DNA of 50,104 nt from Billgrantia endophytica (GTDB taxonomy: Bacteria; Pseudomonadota; Gammaproteobacteria; Pseudomonadales; Halomonadaceae): assembly GCF_002879615.1 (NCBI RefSeq), contig NZ_PNRF01000039.1:1-50104 (forward strand), written 5' to 3'. The notes below the pieces were generated by a model. The model saw only the letters and a program-made list of their open reading frames with translations, searched no databases and had not been told where the DNA came from. This document shows, one piece after another, positions 18,045 through 25,472 of this stretch (positions within the stretch are counted from its first letter, which is position 1; the number at the start of each line of letters is the position of its first letter). The position numbers and the translations under genes are program-made.

Positions 18045-18569
18045 TCAGTGCGAGGCACCAATGGGGCGCAGGCGTGGTGCCGTTGCATCGAGCAGCAGGC
18101 GCAAGGCCAGCAGGCCGCAGCCGATGGGCACCCATATCCACGACCAGGCCACTGGCCAGTCGATGACCCCCATGATGACCTGATCCCTAGTCCAGGCCCG
18201 GTGAAATACCAGAGCGGCATGCCAGGCAAGTGCAGCCATGTACAGGGAAGAAGCCAGCAGTCCAATCCGAATCAAGGACGCCACGCACCTTTGTGGCAAC
18301 TTGTCCATCAACAGCCTGATCTGAATGGCCCCCCCCGTCCGGTAGCCCCAGGAAAGCCCGAGCATGGTCAGCGCAACGAGCAAGTAGTACTGGGTCAAAT
18401 GCAGTTGGAAGGTGAGAGGCCAGGCGAACAGGTGACGCAGAAGGGCATCGAAAGTCACCAGCAACATGGTGATCAACGCCGCGCACCCGGCCACGATAGC
18501 CGCCAAGTTCTCCGTCCAAACCAGCACATCGTCCATTCTCTTATGTACGATAGACAGCATGCCTCTCAC
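18045..18569 (-). CDS. dctQ: TRAP transporter small permease (DctQ type)
   Basis: 174-residue small membrane subunit with four predicted helices. The first helix reads LAAIVAGCAALITMLLVTFDALLRHLF and is followed by PLTFQLHLTQYYLLVALTMLGLSWGYRTGGAIQIRLL, which corresponds to the usual DctQ pattern (E/Q-L-xx-Y-L, then H/I-I-x-V-D/L). Start may be GTG at 18569 or ATG at 18560. It lies 20 bases after the binding-protein gene. Together with DctM it forms the membrane complex. Confidence 0.9.
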   Translation of the reverse strand: MRGMLSIVHKRMDDVLVWTENLAAIVAGCAALITMLLVTFDALLRHLFAWPLTFQLHLTQYYLLVALTMLGLSWGYRTGGAIQIRLLMDKLPQRCVASLIRIGLLASSLYMAALAWHAALVFHRAWTRDQVIMGVIDWPVAWSWIWVPIGCGLLALRLLLDATAPRLRPIGASH

Positions 18570-18589
18570 CTCTCCGTGTTCCTGAAGCG

Positions 18590-19606
18590 CTATTGATCGG
18601 CCAGGGCCGCCGCATACTCATCGAACACCTGTTGCGCGGGGTGACCGCGACGTTCCAGGCGCTGCACCCAACTCTCACTCACGGCCTCAAGGCGCTCGTT
18701 GAGTTCCTCCAGGGCCTCCGGAGAGAACTCGTAGATATCGATACCACTTTCGGCAAATTCCTGTGACAACAGCTCCACTTCATCGTCCAGGTAGTGCGCC
18801 ATATCCTCCTGTACCCGGTCGCCACACTCCAGAAAGGCTTGCTGCAACTCATCGGACAATGCTTCGAAATCACCCAGACGCATGGCGAATACATTGGAGA
18901 AGGTACCGAACTCGCCATTACGGCTCATGCTGGACATGATTTCATCGAGGCTAAAGGGCTTGATGCTGGCGAATCCAGAGATGGTGCCATCGGCGGTTCC
19001 GCGCTCCAGCGCCACGTAAGTGTCCCCGATGGGAATCTCCGCAGGAGAGGCACCGAGCTCCGATATGGCCAGGTTCATCGCACCTCCCGCCGATCTCACC
19101 ACCTTGCCGCGGAAGTCATCGACGCTCTCGATCTTGTCACCCATGGAAACCATCTGGTAAGGGGGATAGACAGAGACGAACAACGGCATGATGTCGTGGG
19201 AAACAAACTCATCGGCCAGCACACCGTTCCTCACGGCTTCCGAATAGGCAGCGACGATTTCCTTGGAAGAACTGCCCAGGCCCGGCAGCATGGAGACACC
19301 ATTGAGAGGCAGCTCATCGCTGACATAGCCAATGGGAATGATGACCACGTCGGCAATCCGGCTCTGCAGAGCCCGGAACAATTCCGGCGTACTCGAAATC
19401 TGTCCACTGGGATAATAGTCGAAATCTACTTCGCCTTCCGACTCCTCCCTGACACACTCCATCCAGGGTTCGGCCCCCTGGCGAGACAGCATGTGACCCT
19501 CGGGGCTGCCATGGACGAAAGAGAAGCTTTGGGCCTGAGCCGCTGCCGCGTTGGCAATAGCGAACAGCCCGATACAGATCGGCGAGAACAGATGCTTCAT
19601 TTTCAT
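18590..19606 (-). CDS. dctP: TRAP transporter solute-binding protein (DctP family)
   Basis: Periplasmic binding protein, 338 residues from the ATG at 19606 (GGAG eight bases upstream). The signal peptide probably ends after AAAAQAQ near residue 26. The mature part has the family layout: FVHGSPEGHMLSR, VDFDYYPSGQISSTPELFRALQSRIADVVIIPIGY, and the ligand-arginine region FRGKVVRSAGGAMNLAISELGASPAEIPIGDTYVALERGTADG; the Arg in VVRSAGG normally salt-bridges the ligand carboxylate. The C-terminus is rich in Glu and Asp, in keeping with a halophile. The ligand is unknown but should be the substrate of module 2. Confidence 0.93.
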   Translation of the reverse strand: MKMKHLFSPICIGLFAIANAAAAQAQSFSFVHGSPEGHMLSRQGAEPWMECVREESEGEVDFDYYPSGQISSTPELFRALQSRIADVVIIPIGYVSDELPLNGVSMLPGLGSSSKEIVAAYSEAVRNGVLADEFVSHDIMPLFVSVYPPYQMVSMGDKIESVDDFRGKVVRSAGGAMNLAISELGASPAEIPIGDTYVALERGTADGTISGFASIKPFSLDEIMSSMSRNGEFGTFSNVFAMRLGDFEALSDELQQAFLECGDRVQEDMAHYLDDEVELLSQEFAESGIDIYEFSPEALEELNERLEAVSESWVQRLERRGHPAQQVFDEYAAALADQ

Positions 19607-19681
19607 TGCTTGGCACTCCATTAGAGAATATTGTTATATCTGCCAAAAACGCAGATGCTGAAAGGCACGACCAGCGCGTGC

Positions 19682-20296
19682 TCAAGAGACTTCAAGGGGA
19701 AGCCCGGGACGGGTGACTCGCATGGACTCCCGGCGATCGAAATCCTGAAACCAGGATGCCAAGCGCTCGCGGCCACTCAGCCACTCCTGCTCTTCATGCC
19801 GGAACATGAGCCAGGCCAAGGTGCACGCCACGCAGATGGAACCCAGGTCGACCCGGTCGTCGTACTCCGGCAACAATCGTTCCAGGGCATCCACGCCACG
19901 TTGCGCAGTCGCCAATTGCTTGGCGATCCAGGTGGCGGATCGTTCGTTCTCCGGGCGCATGTCTTCCAGGCGCACCGCCATGCCGGCGTCCAGAATGCCG
20001 TCGCCCAGTGCCACCAAGGTCCGGACTCGCCAGCGTCGCGACGCATCCTTTGGCAACAGAGCGCCATCCACCAATTCATTGAGGTATTCGCCGATGACGG
20101 GGGAGTCGTAAATCGTGCTCCCATAGGCGAGGGATAGGGCCGGAATCTTTCCCAGGGGATTGACGTCCCAGAACCCCGTGGAGGGGTCTCGCGGGTCGGT
20201 TTCCACCATCTCGATGCGTTGAGCAATGCCAAGCTCGTGAATGGCCACGCGCACTTTTCGCGCATAGGGGGAGTTGATCGAAAGATAGAGTCTCAT
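19682..20296 (-). CDS. Glutathione S-transferase family protein
   Basis: 204 residues from ATG 20296 (GGAG six bases before). The thioredoxin-like N-terminal half has the active-site serine region SINSPYARKVRVAIHELGI, the conserved cis-proline in NPLGKIPAL and DSPVIGEYLNEL. The C-terminal half is helical with the GILDAGMAVRLEDMRPE and WIAKQLATAQRGVDALE signature common in bacterial GSTs. It is the first gene of the module 2 operon, 75 bases ahead of dctP. GSTs in catabolic operons can isomerise or dehalogenate intermediates or remove electrophiles; maleylpyruvate isomerase was considered, but no gentisate dioxygenase is here. Confidence 0.88.
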   Translation of the reverse strand: MRLYLSINSPYARKVRVAIHELGIAQRIEMVETDPRDPSTGFWDVNPLGKIPALSLAYGSTIYDSPVIGEYLNELVDGALLPKDASRRWRVRTLVALGDGILDAGMAVRLEDMRPENERSATWIAKQLATAQRGVDALERLLPEYDDRVDLGSICVACTLAWLMFRHEEQEWLSGRERLASWFQDFDRRESMRVTRPGLPLEVS

Positions 20297-20352
20297 CGGC
20301 GGCTCCACATAGTCTCTTGTTCTTATACGGCCAGCCTGGAGGCTGCCCTTTA

Positions 20353-20366
20353 TTGATCTAGATCAA
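20353..20366. promoter_or_regulatory. FNR/Anr-type box 1 upstream of module 2 operon
   Basis: TTGATCTAGATCAA is a perfect match to the TTGAT-N4-ATCAA site bound by FNR and Anr, and a perfect palindrome. It is centred about 64 bases upstream of the GST start codon. A TATAAG sequence on the minus strand (20322-20327) is a possible -10 element whose distance would put the box near -42 to -45, close to the class II activator position. A gene for an FNR/Anr-type regulator lies at 35187-35933. Confidence 0.6.
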
Positions 20367-20393
20367 ATTCCAGGAGAAGAAATTGATTGAATA

Positions 20394-20407
20394 TTGATCT
20401 GGATCAG
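20394..20407. promoter_or_regulatory. FNR/Anr-type box 2 upstream of module 2 operon
   Basis: TTGATCTGGATCAG matches nine of ten specified bases of TTGAT-N4-ATCAA. Its centre is 41 bases from that of box 1, close to four helical turns, so both would face the same side of the DNA. This supports a real two-site promoter rather than chance. Confidence 0.5.
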
Positions 20408-20423
20408 ATCCTAGGACACCGAT

Positions 20424-20471
20424 TGATAAAATACAAAACGATTTATCAGATTAAATAATCAGATTTTCTGA
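20424..20471. promoter_or_regulatory. Cluster of short inverted repeats upstream of module 2
   Basis: Three nested dyads lie directly upstream of the FNR-type boxes: TGATAAA (20424-20430) with TTTATCA (20442-20448); GATTA-aa-TAATC (20449-20460); and TCAGA-ttt-TCTGA (20459-20471). The stretch is far richer in A and T than its surroundings. They are candidate operator sites for the operon's LysR protein or a GntR-type regulator; the assignment is open. Confidence 0.4.
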
Positions 20472-20785
20472 TCAATATTTCTGCAGCCCAAAGGGAGTGC
20501 CCCGTCAAGTGGGGTAACAGCGGTTGTAGCCACCGCACCCTTCCCGACGGGGCGGGTCGCCCAGACCTCGATGCCATGCAGGATCGAGGGTGGGTCGCTG
20601 GGAACCGAAACGTTGCTGAACGCCGGCGGCCTCCGCCAAGGCGCCCGCGGCGCCAGTCGCAATGCGGGGCAGCGCTCCAACGGGATGGAAAAATCAGGGT
20701 GTATGGGGGGCATATAAGGTAGCTTCAGCTCGCGACCGCGGCATTGCCCAGGCCGGCAATCCCCCAAGTCATCAGCCTCGGGCCA
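20472..20785. other. Gene-free spacer with REP-like repeats
   Basis: No credible gene is seen between the inverted-repeat cluster and the cupin terminator. The first part holds several GC-rich short palindromes (agtgccccgtcaagtggggtaac region); the second part is REP-like sequence described separately. Confidence 0.5.
20621..20752. repeat. REP-like repeat pair
   Basis: Left piece (20621-20690): ggcggcctccgcc..ggcgcc..cggcgccagtcgc, then gcgctccaac, the same module seen at 33920-33990, 35090-35160 and in the right-end array. Right piece (20695-20752): ggtagcttcagctcgcgaccgcgg, the module also seen at 804-858 and 33807-33845. The two pieces together look like a bipartite mosaic repeat in an intergenic gap. 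Confidence 0.6.
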
Positions 20786-20816
20786 CGCCGCCCGCTGGCA
20801 ACACCAGCGGGCGGCG
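20786..20816 (-). terminator. Strong hairpin downstream of the cupin gene
   Basis: Perfect 13-bp stem CGCCGCCCGCTGG / CCAGCGGGCGGCG with a five-base loop, 20 bases after the cupin stop codon. No T run follows on the minus strand, so termination may need Rho or be partial. It marks the left end of the methylamine region. Confidence 0.6.
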
Positions 20817-20836
20817 GAGTTCCCGGAAAGCGATGA

Positions 20837-21190
20837 TCAGGCATCGCCCTCGACACGCTGGCCGCAAAAGAAGCCGACACCGACACTGGGCGACTGGAAG
20901 GTGATGGTGCTGCCCTTTTCGAAATAGAAGACATCTCCCACTCGGGCATGTACCTGCTTTCCCGTTTCATCGGAAATCAGCAACTCCCCTGAAACGATAA
21001 TTTTCATTTCATGGTAGTGGTAGTAATACTCGAGTGGTATCTCCGATTTCTCCATACGGAAAAATCCGGAAACGATCATTTTTTCTTCATCCTTAGAAGC
21101 CACAATATCATCGAGAAAGGCGTTGCTTCCGGGTTTATTCATACTGGGAAGTTCAGCCTTGATCGCTTGTTCGAAATATTGCATTGCCAT
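20837..21190 (-). CDS. Small cupin protein (EutQ-like) downstream of tmm
   Basis: 117-residue single-domain cupin. The barrel motifs are EYYYHYHEMKIIVSGELLI (histidines and glutamates typical of motif 1, with HYHE in place of the usual HxH) and GDVFYFEKGSTITFQSPSVG (motif 2). The ribosome site is GAGG seven bases before ATG. It begins 55 bases after the tmm stop on the same strand, so the two are probably co-transcribed. Its nearest known relatives appear to be EutQ-like or DUF861-type cupins of unsure function. Since formaldehyde and N-oxide chemistry take place nearby, it may sense or handle a metabolite, but this is inference. Confidence 0.8.
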   Translation of the reverse strand: MAMQYFEQAIKAELPSMNKPGSNAFLDDIVASKDEEKMIVSGFFRMEKSEIPLEYYYHYHEMKIIVSGELLISDETGKQVHARVGDVFYFEKGSTITFQSPSVGVGFFCGQRVEGDA

Positions 21191-21245
21191 GATGAATCCT
21201 CGTTCAGGGGTAAGGCATGGTGGAGTCCGGTCAAGCCAGGTCGTA

Positions 21246-22613
21246 TCAACCCGCCCTGGACATGACCGTTGCAGGACCGGCCAGATAGGCCTCGAGAGAA
21301 TCGTCCATGGCCTCGAGCCATGGTGTGTGATGGGGCGGAGAGAGTTTTCCGGTCATCAGCGAGCGATAGGAGTGATCGCGGAAGGTCATGATATCGTCAT
21401 GCTTGTGGTGCTCCCATTCGAGGAAAGTGCGATTCACACCGTCGATATCGAAGCTGGGATAGTCTGTTTCGGCGATCAGTGATCTTACGTAATCACCTTG
21501 GAAAACGATCATCTCTTCATCCGTTTCCAGTGCCTCTTCCCGCATGCGCCACTCGCCGCTGCTGCGCCGCATGTCCGCCTTTTCAGGCACACCGATGCGG
21601 CCGAGAATGACATCCCGGACATACCAGGCCTGGGCGTCGAACATGTTGAAGGTGTACCACTGGTCCTGCATGCCCAAGTAGAAAAATTTGGGGTTGTCCT
21701 CCCATACCACACCCTGGTACAACCCAAGGGGCCATAGGCGGTTGCCGGTCTTCAGGCGCAGGGGTTCGCTCAAGAAAGGGAAGTGATGCAGATAGCCTGT
21801 GCACAGGATGATGGCGTCGGCTTTCTTGCTCGTGCCGTCGGAAAAATGCACCCGGTCCCGGTCGGCCCTGACGAGAAGCGGCTTTTCCTCCCAGTTTTCA
21901 GGCCATTTGAAGCCCATGGGGCGGGTTCGATAGCTGGTGGTAACGCTGCGCGCGCCGTACTTGTAGCACTGGGAGCCGATGTCTTCCGCCGAATAGCTGC
22001 TGCCGACCAGAAGAATGTCCTTGCCCTTGAATTCCAGCGCATCGCGGAAATCGTGGGCATGGAGGATGCGCCCGCCAAAGGTTTCGAATCCTTCGAATTG
22101 CGGCACGTTGGGAGTGGAGAAGTGCCCCGAGGCCACCACGACATGGTCGAACTCTTCGCTGCTGACCGTATCGGACGTATGATCGTGAGCGGTTACCGTG
22201 AACTTTCCGCTTTGCTCACAGTACAGGACCTGACGCACCGGGCAGTTGAAGCGGATGTAGTCGCGTACGCCCATCTTCTCGACACGCCCCTGGATGTAGT
22301 CCCAGAGCACCGCGCGCGGCGGGTATGAGGCGATAGGCTTGCCGAAATGCTCCTCGAAGGTATAGTCGGCGAATTCCAGACACTCCTTGGGGCCATTGGA
22401 CCAGAGATAGCGATACATGCTGCAGTGCACCGCCTCTCCATTTTCGTCCAGCCCCGTCCGCCACGTATAGTTCCAGAGCCCTCCCCAATCGGCTTGTTTT
22501 TCGTAGCACACCAGTTCCGGGATTTCCGCCCCCTTGGCCCGTGCCGACTGGAAGGCCCGCAATTGCGCCAGGCCGCTGGGACCGGCGCCAATGATGGCAA
22601 CACGCTTGGTCAT
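21246..22613 (-). CDS. tmm: Trimethylamine monooxygenase (flavin-containing)
   Basis: NADPH- and FAD-dependent monooxygenase that converts trimethylamine to trimethylamine N-oxide in the cytosol. 455 residues from ATG 22613 (AGGA seven bases upstream), the length of characterised bacterial Tmm. Motifs: FAD-binding GAGPSG at about 9-14; WGGLWNYTWRTGLDENGE and CSMYRYLWSNGPKE as in Tmm of marine Roseobacter and Methylocella; FMO signature FGGRILHAHD around 179-188; NADPH site GSSYSAEDIG around 204-213; and the C-terminal DIMTFRDHSYRS and HHTPW. These blocks match Tmm far better than general FMOs, from what I know of the family. It lies downstream of the HK-RR-PAS genes and upstream of a cupin gene; its product feeds Tdm encoded at 25674. 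Confidence 0.92.
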   Translation of the reverse strand: MTKRVAIIGAGPSGLAQLRAFQSARAKGAEIPELVCYEKQADWGGLWNYTWRTGLDENGEAVHCSMYRYLWSNGPKECLEFADYTFEEHFGKPIASYPPRAVLWDYIQGRVEKMGVRDYIRFNCPVRQVLYCEQSGKFTVTAHDHTSDTVSSEEFDHVVVASGHFSTPNVPQFEGFETFGGRILHAHDFRDALEFKGKDILLVGSSYSAEDIGSQCYKYGARSVTTSYRTRPMGFKWPENWEEKPLLVRADRDRVHFSDGTSKKADAIILCTGYLHHFPFLSEPLRLKTGNRLWPLGLYQGVVWEDNPKFFYLGMQDQWYTFNMFDAQAWYVRDVILGRIGVPEKADMRRSSGEWRMREEALETDEEMIVFQGDYVRSLIAETDYPSFDIDGVNRTFLEWEHHKHDDIMTFRDHSYRSLMTGKLSPPHHTPWLEAMDDSLEAYLAGPATVMSRAG

Positions 22614-22712
22614 GACCATGTCCTGAAGTCTCGGTTTAGTTGTTGGATTCACTCAGGCAGTGACGCACCCATGCGTTCACTTGAATTCCAACCTAATCGA
22701 GTCCAGCGTGAA

Positions 22713-22734
22713 TACCTATTCCCAGGAAAGGGTA
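22713..22734. promoter_or_regulatory. 22-bp palindrome upstream of tmm
   Basis: TACCTATTCC-ca-GGAAAGGGTA, two ten-base arms that match at eight positions. It lies in the 132-base gap between the PAS gene and tmm, about 100-120 bases before the tmm start, where an operator or activator site for a separate tmm promoter would be expected. The NarL/FixJ-type regulator encoded upstream is a candidate binder; that link is inference. Confidence 0.45.
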
Positions 22735-22745
22735 AACCTAAAGGG

Positions 22746-23531
22746 TTAACGAGGCGGGTAATCGACGCCCGACAAGTCCATGATCACTCCGGCGACCCCC
22801 AGCACATCGCCATTGCCTGCATAGAGGCCATGCCCTTTTTCGCTGACGAATTTCACGTGTCCTTCGGCATGACGTATCCGGTAGTGAAGCTCGAAGTCGA
22901 GACGCCGACGCAGCGCGTCCTGAACCTGCTCCCAGACCCGGTCCGCATCATCAGGATGAATGACCTCGCCATAGCTGATCGGCGCCTGGTTCACCAAGGC
23001 TTCCGCTGCGTAACCGGTCAGTGTCCGGCAACCTTCGCTGACGTACTCCATGCTCCAGTTACGGTTGTTGCGTGCGCGATAGATCATCACGGGCAGTCCA
23101 TTGACCAGTTGCGACAGGCTGCGGTGGCTGGCGGAAAGTATCTGCTCCTGACGCACCTGGGCGGTTACATCGCACAGAGTCATGCTGGCGGGCCATGCGT
23201 CCGTACCGTGCAGCGATTGGACACGCGCCTCACACCACCGCAGCTCGCCCGAGGCGCTCATGACTCTCACCGTGAGCGGAGCGGACGGGACACGCCGCTC
23301 CACCTGCAGGCGCAGGCGGTGCCAGCAGTCGCGATCGGCGGGATGGATACGGCCGAGCAGGCGATGGGCACGAGCCCCGCCCATCTCGCGCCAGCGGCGG
23401 TTGGCGAAGAGAATTCGGCTGGTGGCATCGAGGATCAGCACGGCCTCGTTCAGGCTATCCAGAAGTCGCGTGGCGTCGCCGGCCTCCCCCTCTCTGCCGG
23501 TCAGGCCAAGCGAGCCGAGCAGACCGATCAT
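22746..23531 (-). CDS. Double-PAS protein without output domain
   Basis: 261 residues from ATG 23531, which overlaps the TGA of the response regulator gene (ATGA). It has two PAS domains: the first around residues 25-140 (LLDSLNEAVLILDATSRILFANRRWREM, then a PAC-like VRVMSASGELRWCEARVQ), the second around 150-258 (NGLPVMIYRARNNRNWSMEYVSEGCRTLTGYAAEAL, HPDDADRVWEQV, then FELHYRIRHAEGHVKFVSEKG). No kinase, GGDEF, EAL or DNA-binding part follows. It is the third gene of an HK-RR-PAS operon and probably acts as an accessory sensor or partner of the kinase. No haem or flavin ligand can be named safely. Confidence 0.85.
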   Translation of the reverse strand: MIGLLGSLGLTGREGEAGDATRLLDSLNEAVLILDATSRILFANRRWREMGGARAHRLLGRIHPADRDCWHRLRLQVERRVPSAPLTVRVMSASGELRWCEARVQSLHGTDAWPASMTLCDVTAQVRQEQILSASHRSLSQLVNGLPVMIYRARNNRNWSMEYVSEGCRTLTGYAAEALVNQAPISYGEVIHPDDADRVWEQVQDALRRRLDFELHYRIRHAEGHVKFVSEKGHGLYAGNGDVLGVAGVIMDLSGVDYPPR

Positions 23532-24211
23532 GTCGGCTCCCCCTCCGGCGGCAATGGATGGGCATGCACCCAAGCGGCCAATTCCAGCCGCGAGCGCAGG
23601 TTGAGCTTGCGCAGCAGATTCTTGACATACACCTTGACCGTGCTGTCGCTGATCCCCATTTCCCGGGCGATCAGCTTGTTGCTAAGACCTTTTGCAATCC
23701 ATCTCAGGGTGAGGCACTCACGCTCGGTGAGAGCTGCCGGCCAATCCGGCGGTACGTCATCCACTCCGGCGCAGGCTCGCGACCGTTCGCTGCGCAGCCG
23801 CTGGGCCAGCATCATGACCATCTCATCGTTGAGACCCACCTTGCCTTCCAGCACGGCCTCGAGCCGCTCGAGAATGATATCGGGGTCGGTATCCTTGAGC
23901 AGATAGCCATCCGCGCCGAGCTGGATGGCCCGCAACAGATGATCGCTGCTGTCGGATGCCGTCAGCATCACCACCCAGACATCGTCATGCAGCGACTTGA
24001 TCCGCTCCAATAGTGCCATGCCATCGGTACCGGGCATCTGCAGGTCGAGCAGGATCAGTTCGGGATGCAGGCGGTCGAGGCTGGGCAGCAGTTCCTGTGC
24101 GGTATCGAACTCCGCCAGTACCTCGAAGCGCTGGCTCTCGGTAAGCAACTCCGCCACGCCACGTCGGAACAGAGGATGATCGTCAACCAGTACGACGCCA
24201 GCCACATCCAT
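23528..24211 (-). CDS. NarL/FixJ-family response regulator
   Basis: 227-residue regulator from ATG 24211, two bases after the kinase stop. Receiver domain residues 4-120: acidic pair Asp10/Asp11 (VDDHPLF), phosphoacceptor Asp56 (LILLDLQMPG), Thr84 and Lys106 (GYLLKD). LuxR-type HTH at about 160-225: LTERECLTLRWIAKGLSNKLIAREMGISDSTVKVYVKNLLRKLNLRSR. The linker between is long and acidic. It is coupled to the HisKA_3 kinase upstream and the PAS protein downstream. Likely targets are tmm, tdm and its own operon. Confidence 0.93.
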   Translation of the reverse strand: MDVAGVVLVDDHPLFRRGVAELLTESQRFEVLAEFDTAQELLPSLDRLHPELILLDLQMPGTDGMALLERIKSLHDDVWVVMLTASDSSDHLLRAIQLGADGYLLKDTDPDIILERLEAVLEGKVGLNDEMVMMLAQRLRSERSRACAGVDDVPPDWPAALTERECLTLRWIAKGLSNKLIAREMGISDSTVKVYVKNLLRKLNLRSRLELAAWVHAHPLPPEGEPT

Positions 24212-24213
24212 GG

Positions 24214-25374
24214 TCACCTCTGCATATCGAGTTTCAGTTCGATCCGGGTGCCGCCGCCAGGCCGGTCGCCCAGCCACAGCCGTGCCCCGATCCTGCCGGC
24301 ACGCTCGGACATGATGTCCAGTCCGAAGCTGCCATGAGTGATTTCACTGCCCGACAGGCCCCGTCCATTGTCCTCCACACGCACCAGCAGCCCGCCGTTG
24401 GTACGCGGCAGCAGTTGAATTCGGACATGTGAGGCGTGCGCATGGCGTACGCTGTTGCTCAGCGACTCGCGGACGATCAGCAGCACCTGCAGAGCAACCG
24501 GACGCGGCAGCGTTAGCGAATGGGCCCGGTCGTCGAGTTCGAAGACCAGTCCGGAGAGCTTCTCGAACTCCTCCACCGTTCCCATCAGCTCAGTGTGCAG
24601 GGAGCCCTTCAGGGACATTCTGGCCATATTGATCAGTTCGCGGGTACGGCGGTAGGCCCGGTGGGTCTGCTCGTGAATGACAGTTGCCGCCTCGCTGAGC
24701 CTGTCACACCCACTGCCCTCGCAGTGCTGCATCAGGCGTGCCGTTTTCAGGCGCAGGTAGCCCAGTTCCTGAGCGACCGAATCATGCAACTCCGCCGCAT
24801 ACTCCCGCCGCTCCGTACCCACCGCCTGCTGCAACTGACGTTGATGCGCCAGGCTGAGACGCAACCCCTCGCCGAGGGTGCTGCACAACACGCCGTAGCG
24901 ATGCGCCACCTGGTCGGTGCCAGGGCGAGAACGGGCGAAGCGCAGCAGCAGCCAGGCTGGCGCCTCCTCACGGACCCGGGAAAGCACCAGCGCATATACC
25001 GGCTCTCCCACGTCCGGCTCGACGAGCGTGCATGGCGATTCCACCGGGCCAGCCAGTTGATACGCCAGCGACGAGACGAGTTCGGGCGGCACCGCTGTGT
25101 GTGCTGGTGCCACCAGGGAGAGAGCAGGTGTGCCGGGCATTCTCAGCGCTACCAGCACATCGACACGGTCGGTATAGGAACGCCCGCGGTTGAGCCGCTC
25201 CTGCAGTGACTGCAGTACGCCAGGAAGTTCCCTGAGCGGATCGCCGCATGCCACGACCCCCAGCACCAAACCAGCGAGAAACTCCCCTTCCCGCCAGGCT
25301 TCTCGCCTGTGCCGCCGCACCTTTTCGGAATGGCCGGCCATACGGCCCAACCAGTTGCTGAGGCTGATCGCCAC
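24214..25374 (-). CDS. Cytoplasmic HisKA_3 histidine kinase (NarX/DegS-like core)
   Basis: 386 residues starting from GTG 25374, chosen because AGGAGG lies six bases upstream; a GTG at 25407 in frame lacks this. No membrane segment is seen, so it is soluble. The N-terminal 180 residues look like a GAF-type sensor region (DVLVALRMPGTPALSLV, LASPV-like strands). The HisKA_3 domain holds the phosphorylated His near residue 197 (ERREYAAELHDSVAQELG), and the ATPase domain shows LLIVRESLSNSVRHAHAS, VEDNGRGL and GSFGLDIMSERAGRIGA. It is the first gene of the HK-RR-PAS operon, divergent from tdm. It may sense TMA, TMAO or a related signal; this is not shown by the sequence. Confidence 0.92.
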   Translation of the reverse strand: MAISLSNWLGRMAGHSEKVRRHRREAWREGEFLAGLVLGVVACGDPLRELPGVLQSLQERLNRGRSYTDRVDVLVALRMPGTPALSLVAPAHTAVPPELVSSLAYQLAGPVESPCTLVEPDVGEPVYALVLSRVREEAPAWLLLRFARSRPGTDQVAHRYGVLCSTLGEGLRLSLAHQRQLQQAVGTERREYAAELHDSVAQELGYLRLKTARLMQHCEGSGCDRLSEAATVIHEQTHRAYRRTRELINMARMSLKGSLHTELMGTVEEFEKLSGLVFELDDRAHSLTLPRPVALQVLLIVRESLSNSVRHAHASHVRIQLLPRTNGGLLVRVEDNGRGLSGSEITHGSFGLDIMSERAGRIGARLWLGDRPGGGTRIELKLDMQR

Positions 25375-25456
25375 GGGGCGCCTCCTGTCGTGGTGAGCGT
25401 TCTTCACCCAGCGTTACATGAAGCATGATCCATGCCATCTAGCCGTGGTTACTACC

Positions 25457-25472
25457 AAGGAGTTACCTCCTT
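25457..25472. promoter_or_regulatory. Dyad between the kinase and tdm genes
   Basis: Perfect inverted repeat AAGGAG-ttac-CTCCTT in the 299-base divergent gap, beside a repeated TTACTACC/GTTACC element (ggttactaccaaggagttacc, 25448 onward in part). It stands about 85 bases from the kinase start and 200 from the tdm start. The location suits control of both divergent units. Candidate binders are the NarL-type regulator of this locus or the XRE-cupin protein. Confidence 0.4.

Noticed and set aside
15750..20296. Gentisate pathway (GST as maleylpyruvate isomerase, FAH as fumarylpyruvate hydrolase)
   Set aside because: No gentisate 1,2-dioxygenase and no ring hydroxylase in the window, and the GST lacks clear zeta-class motifs.
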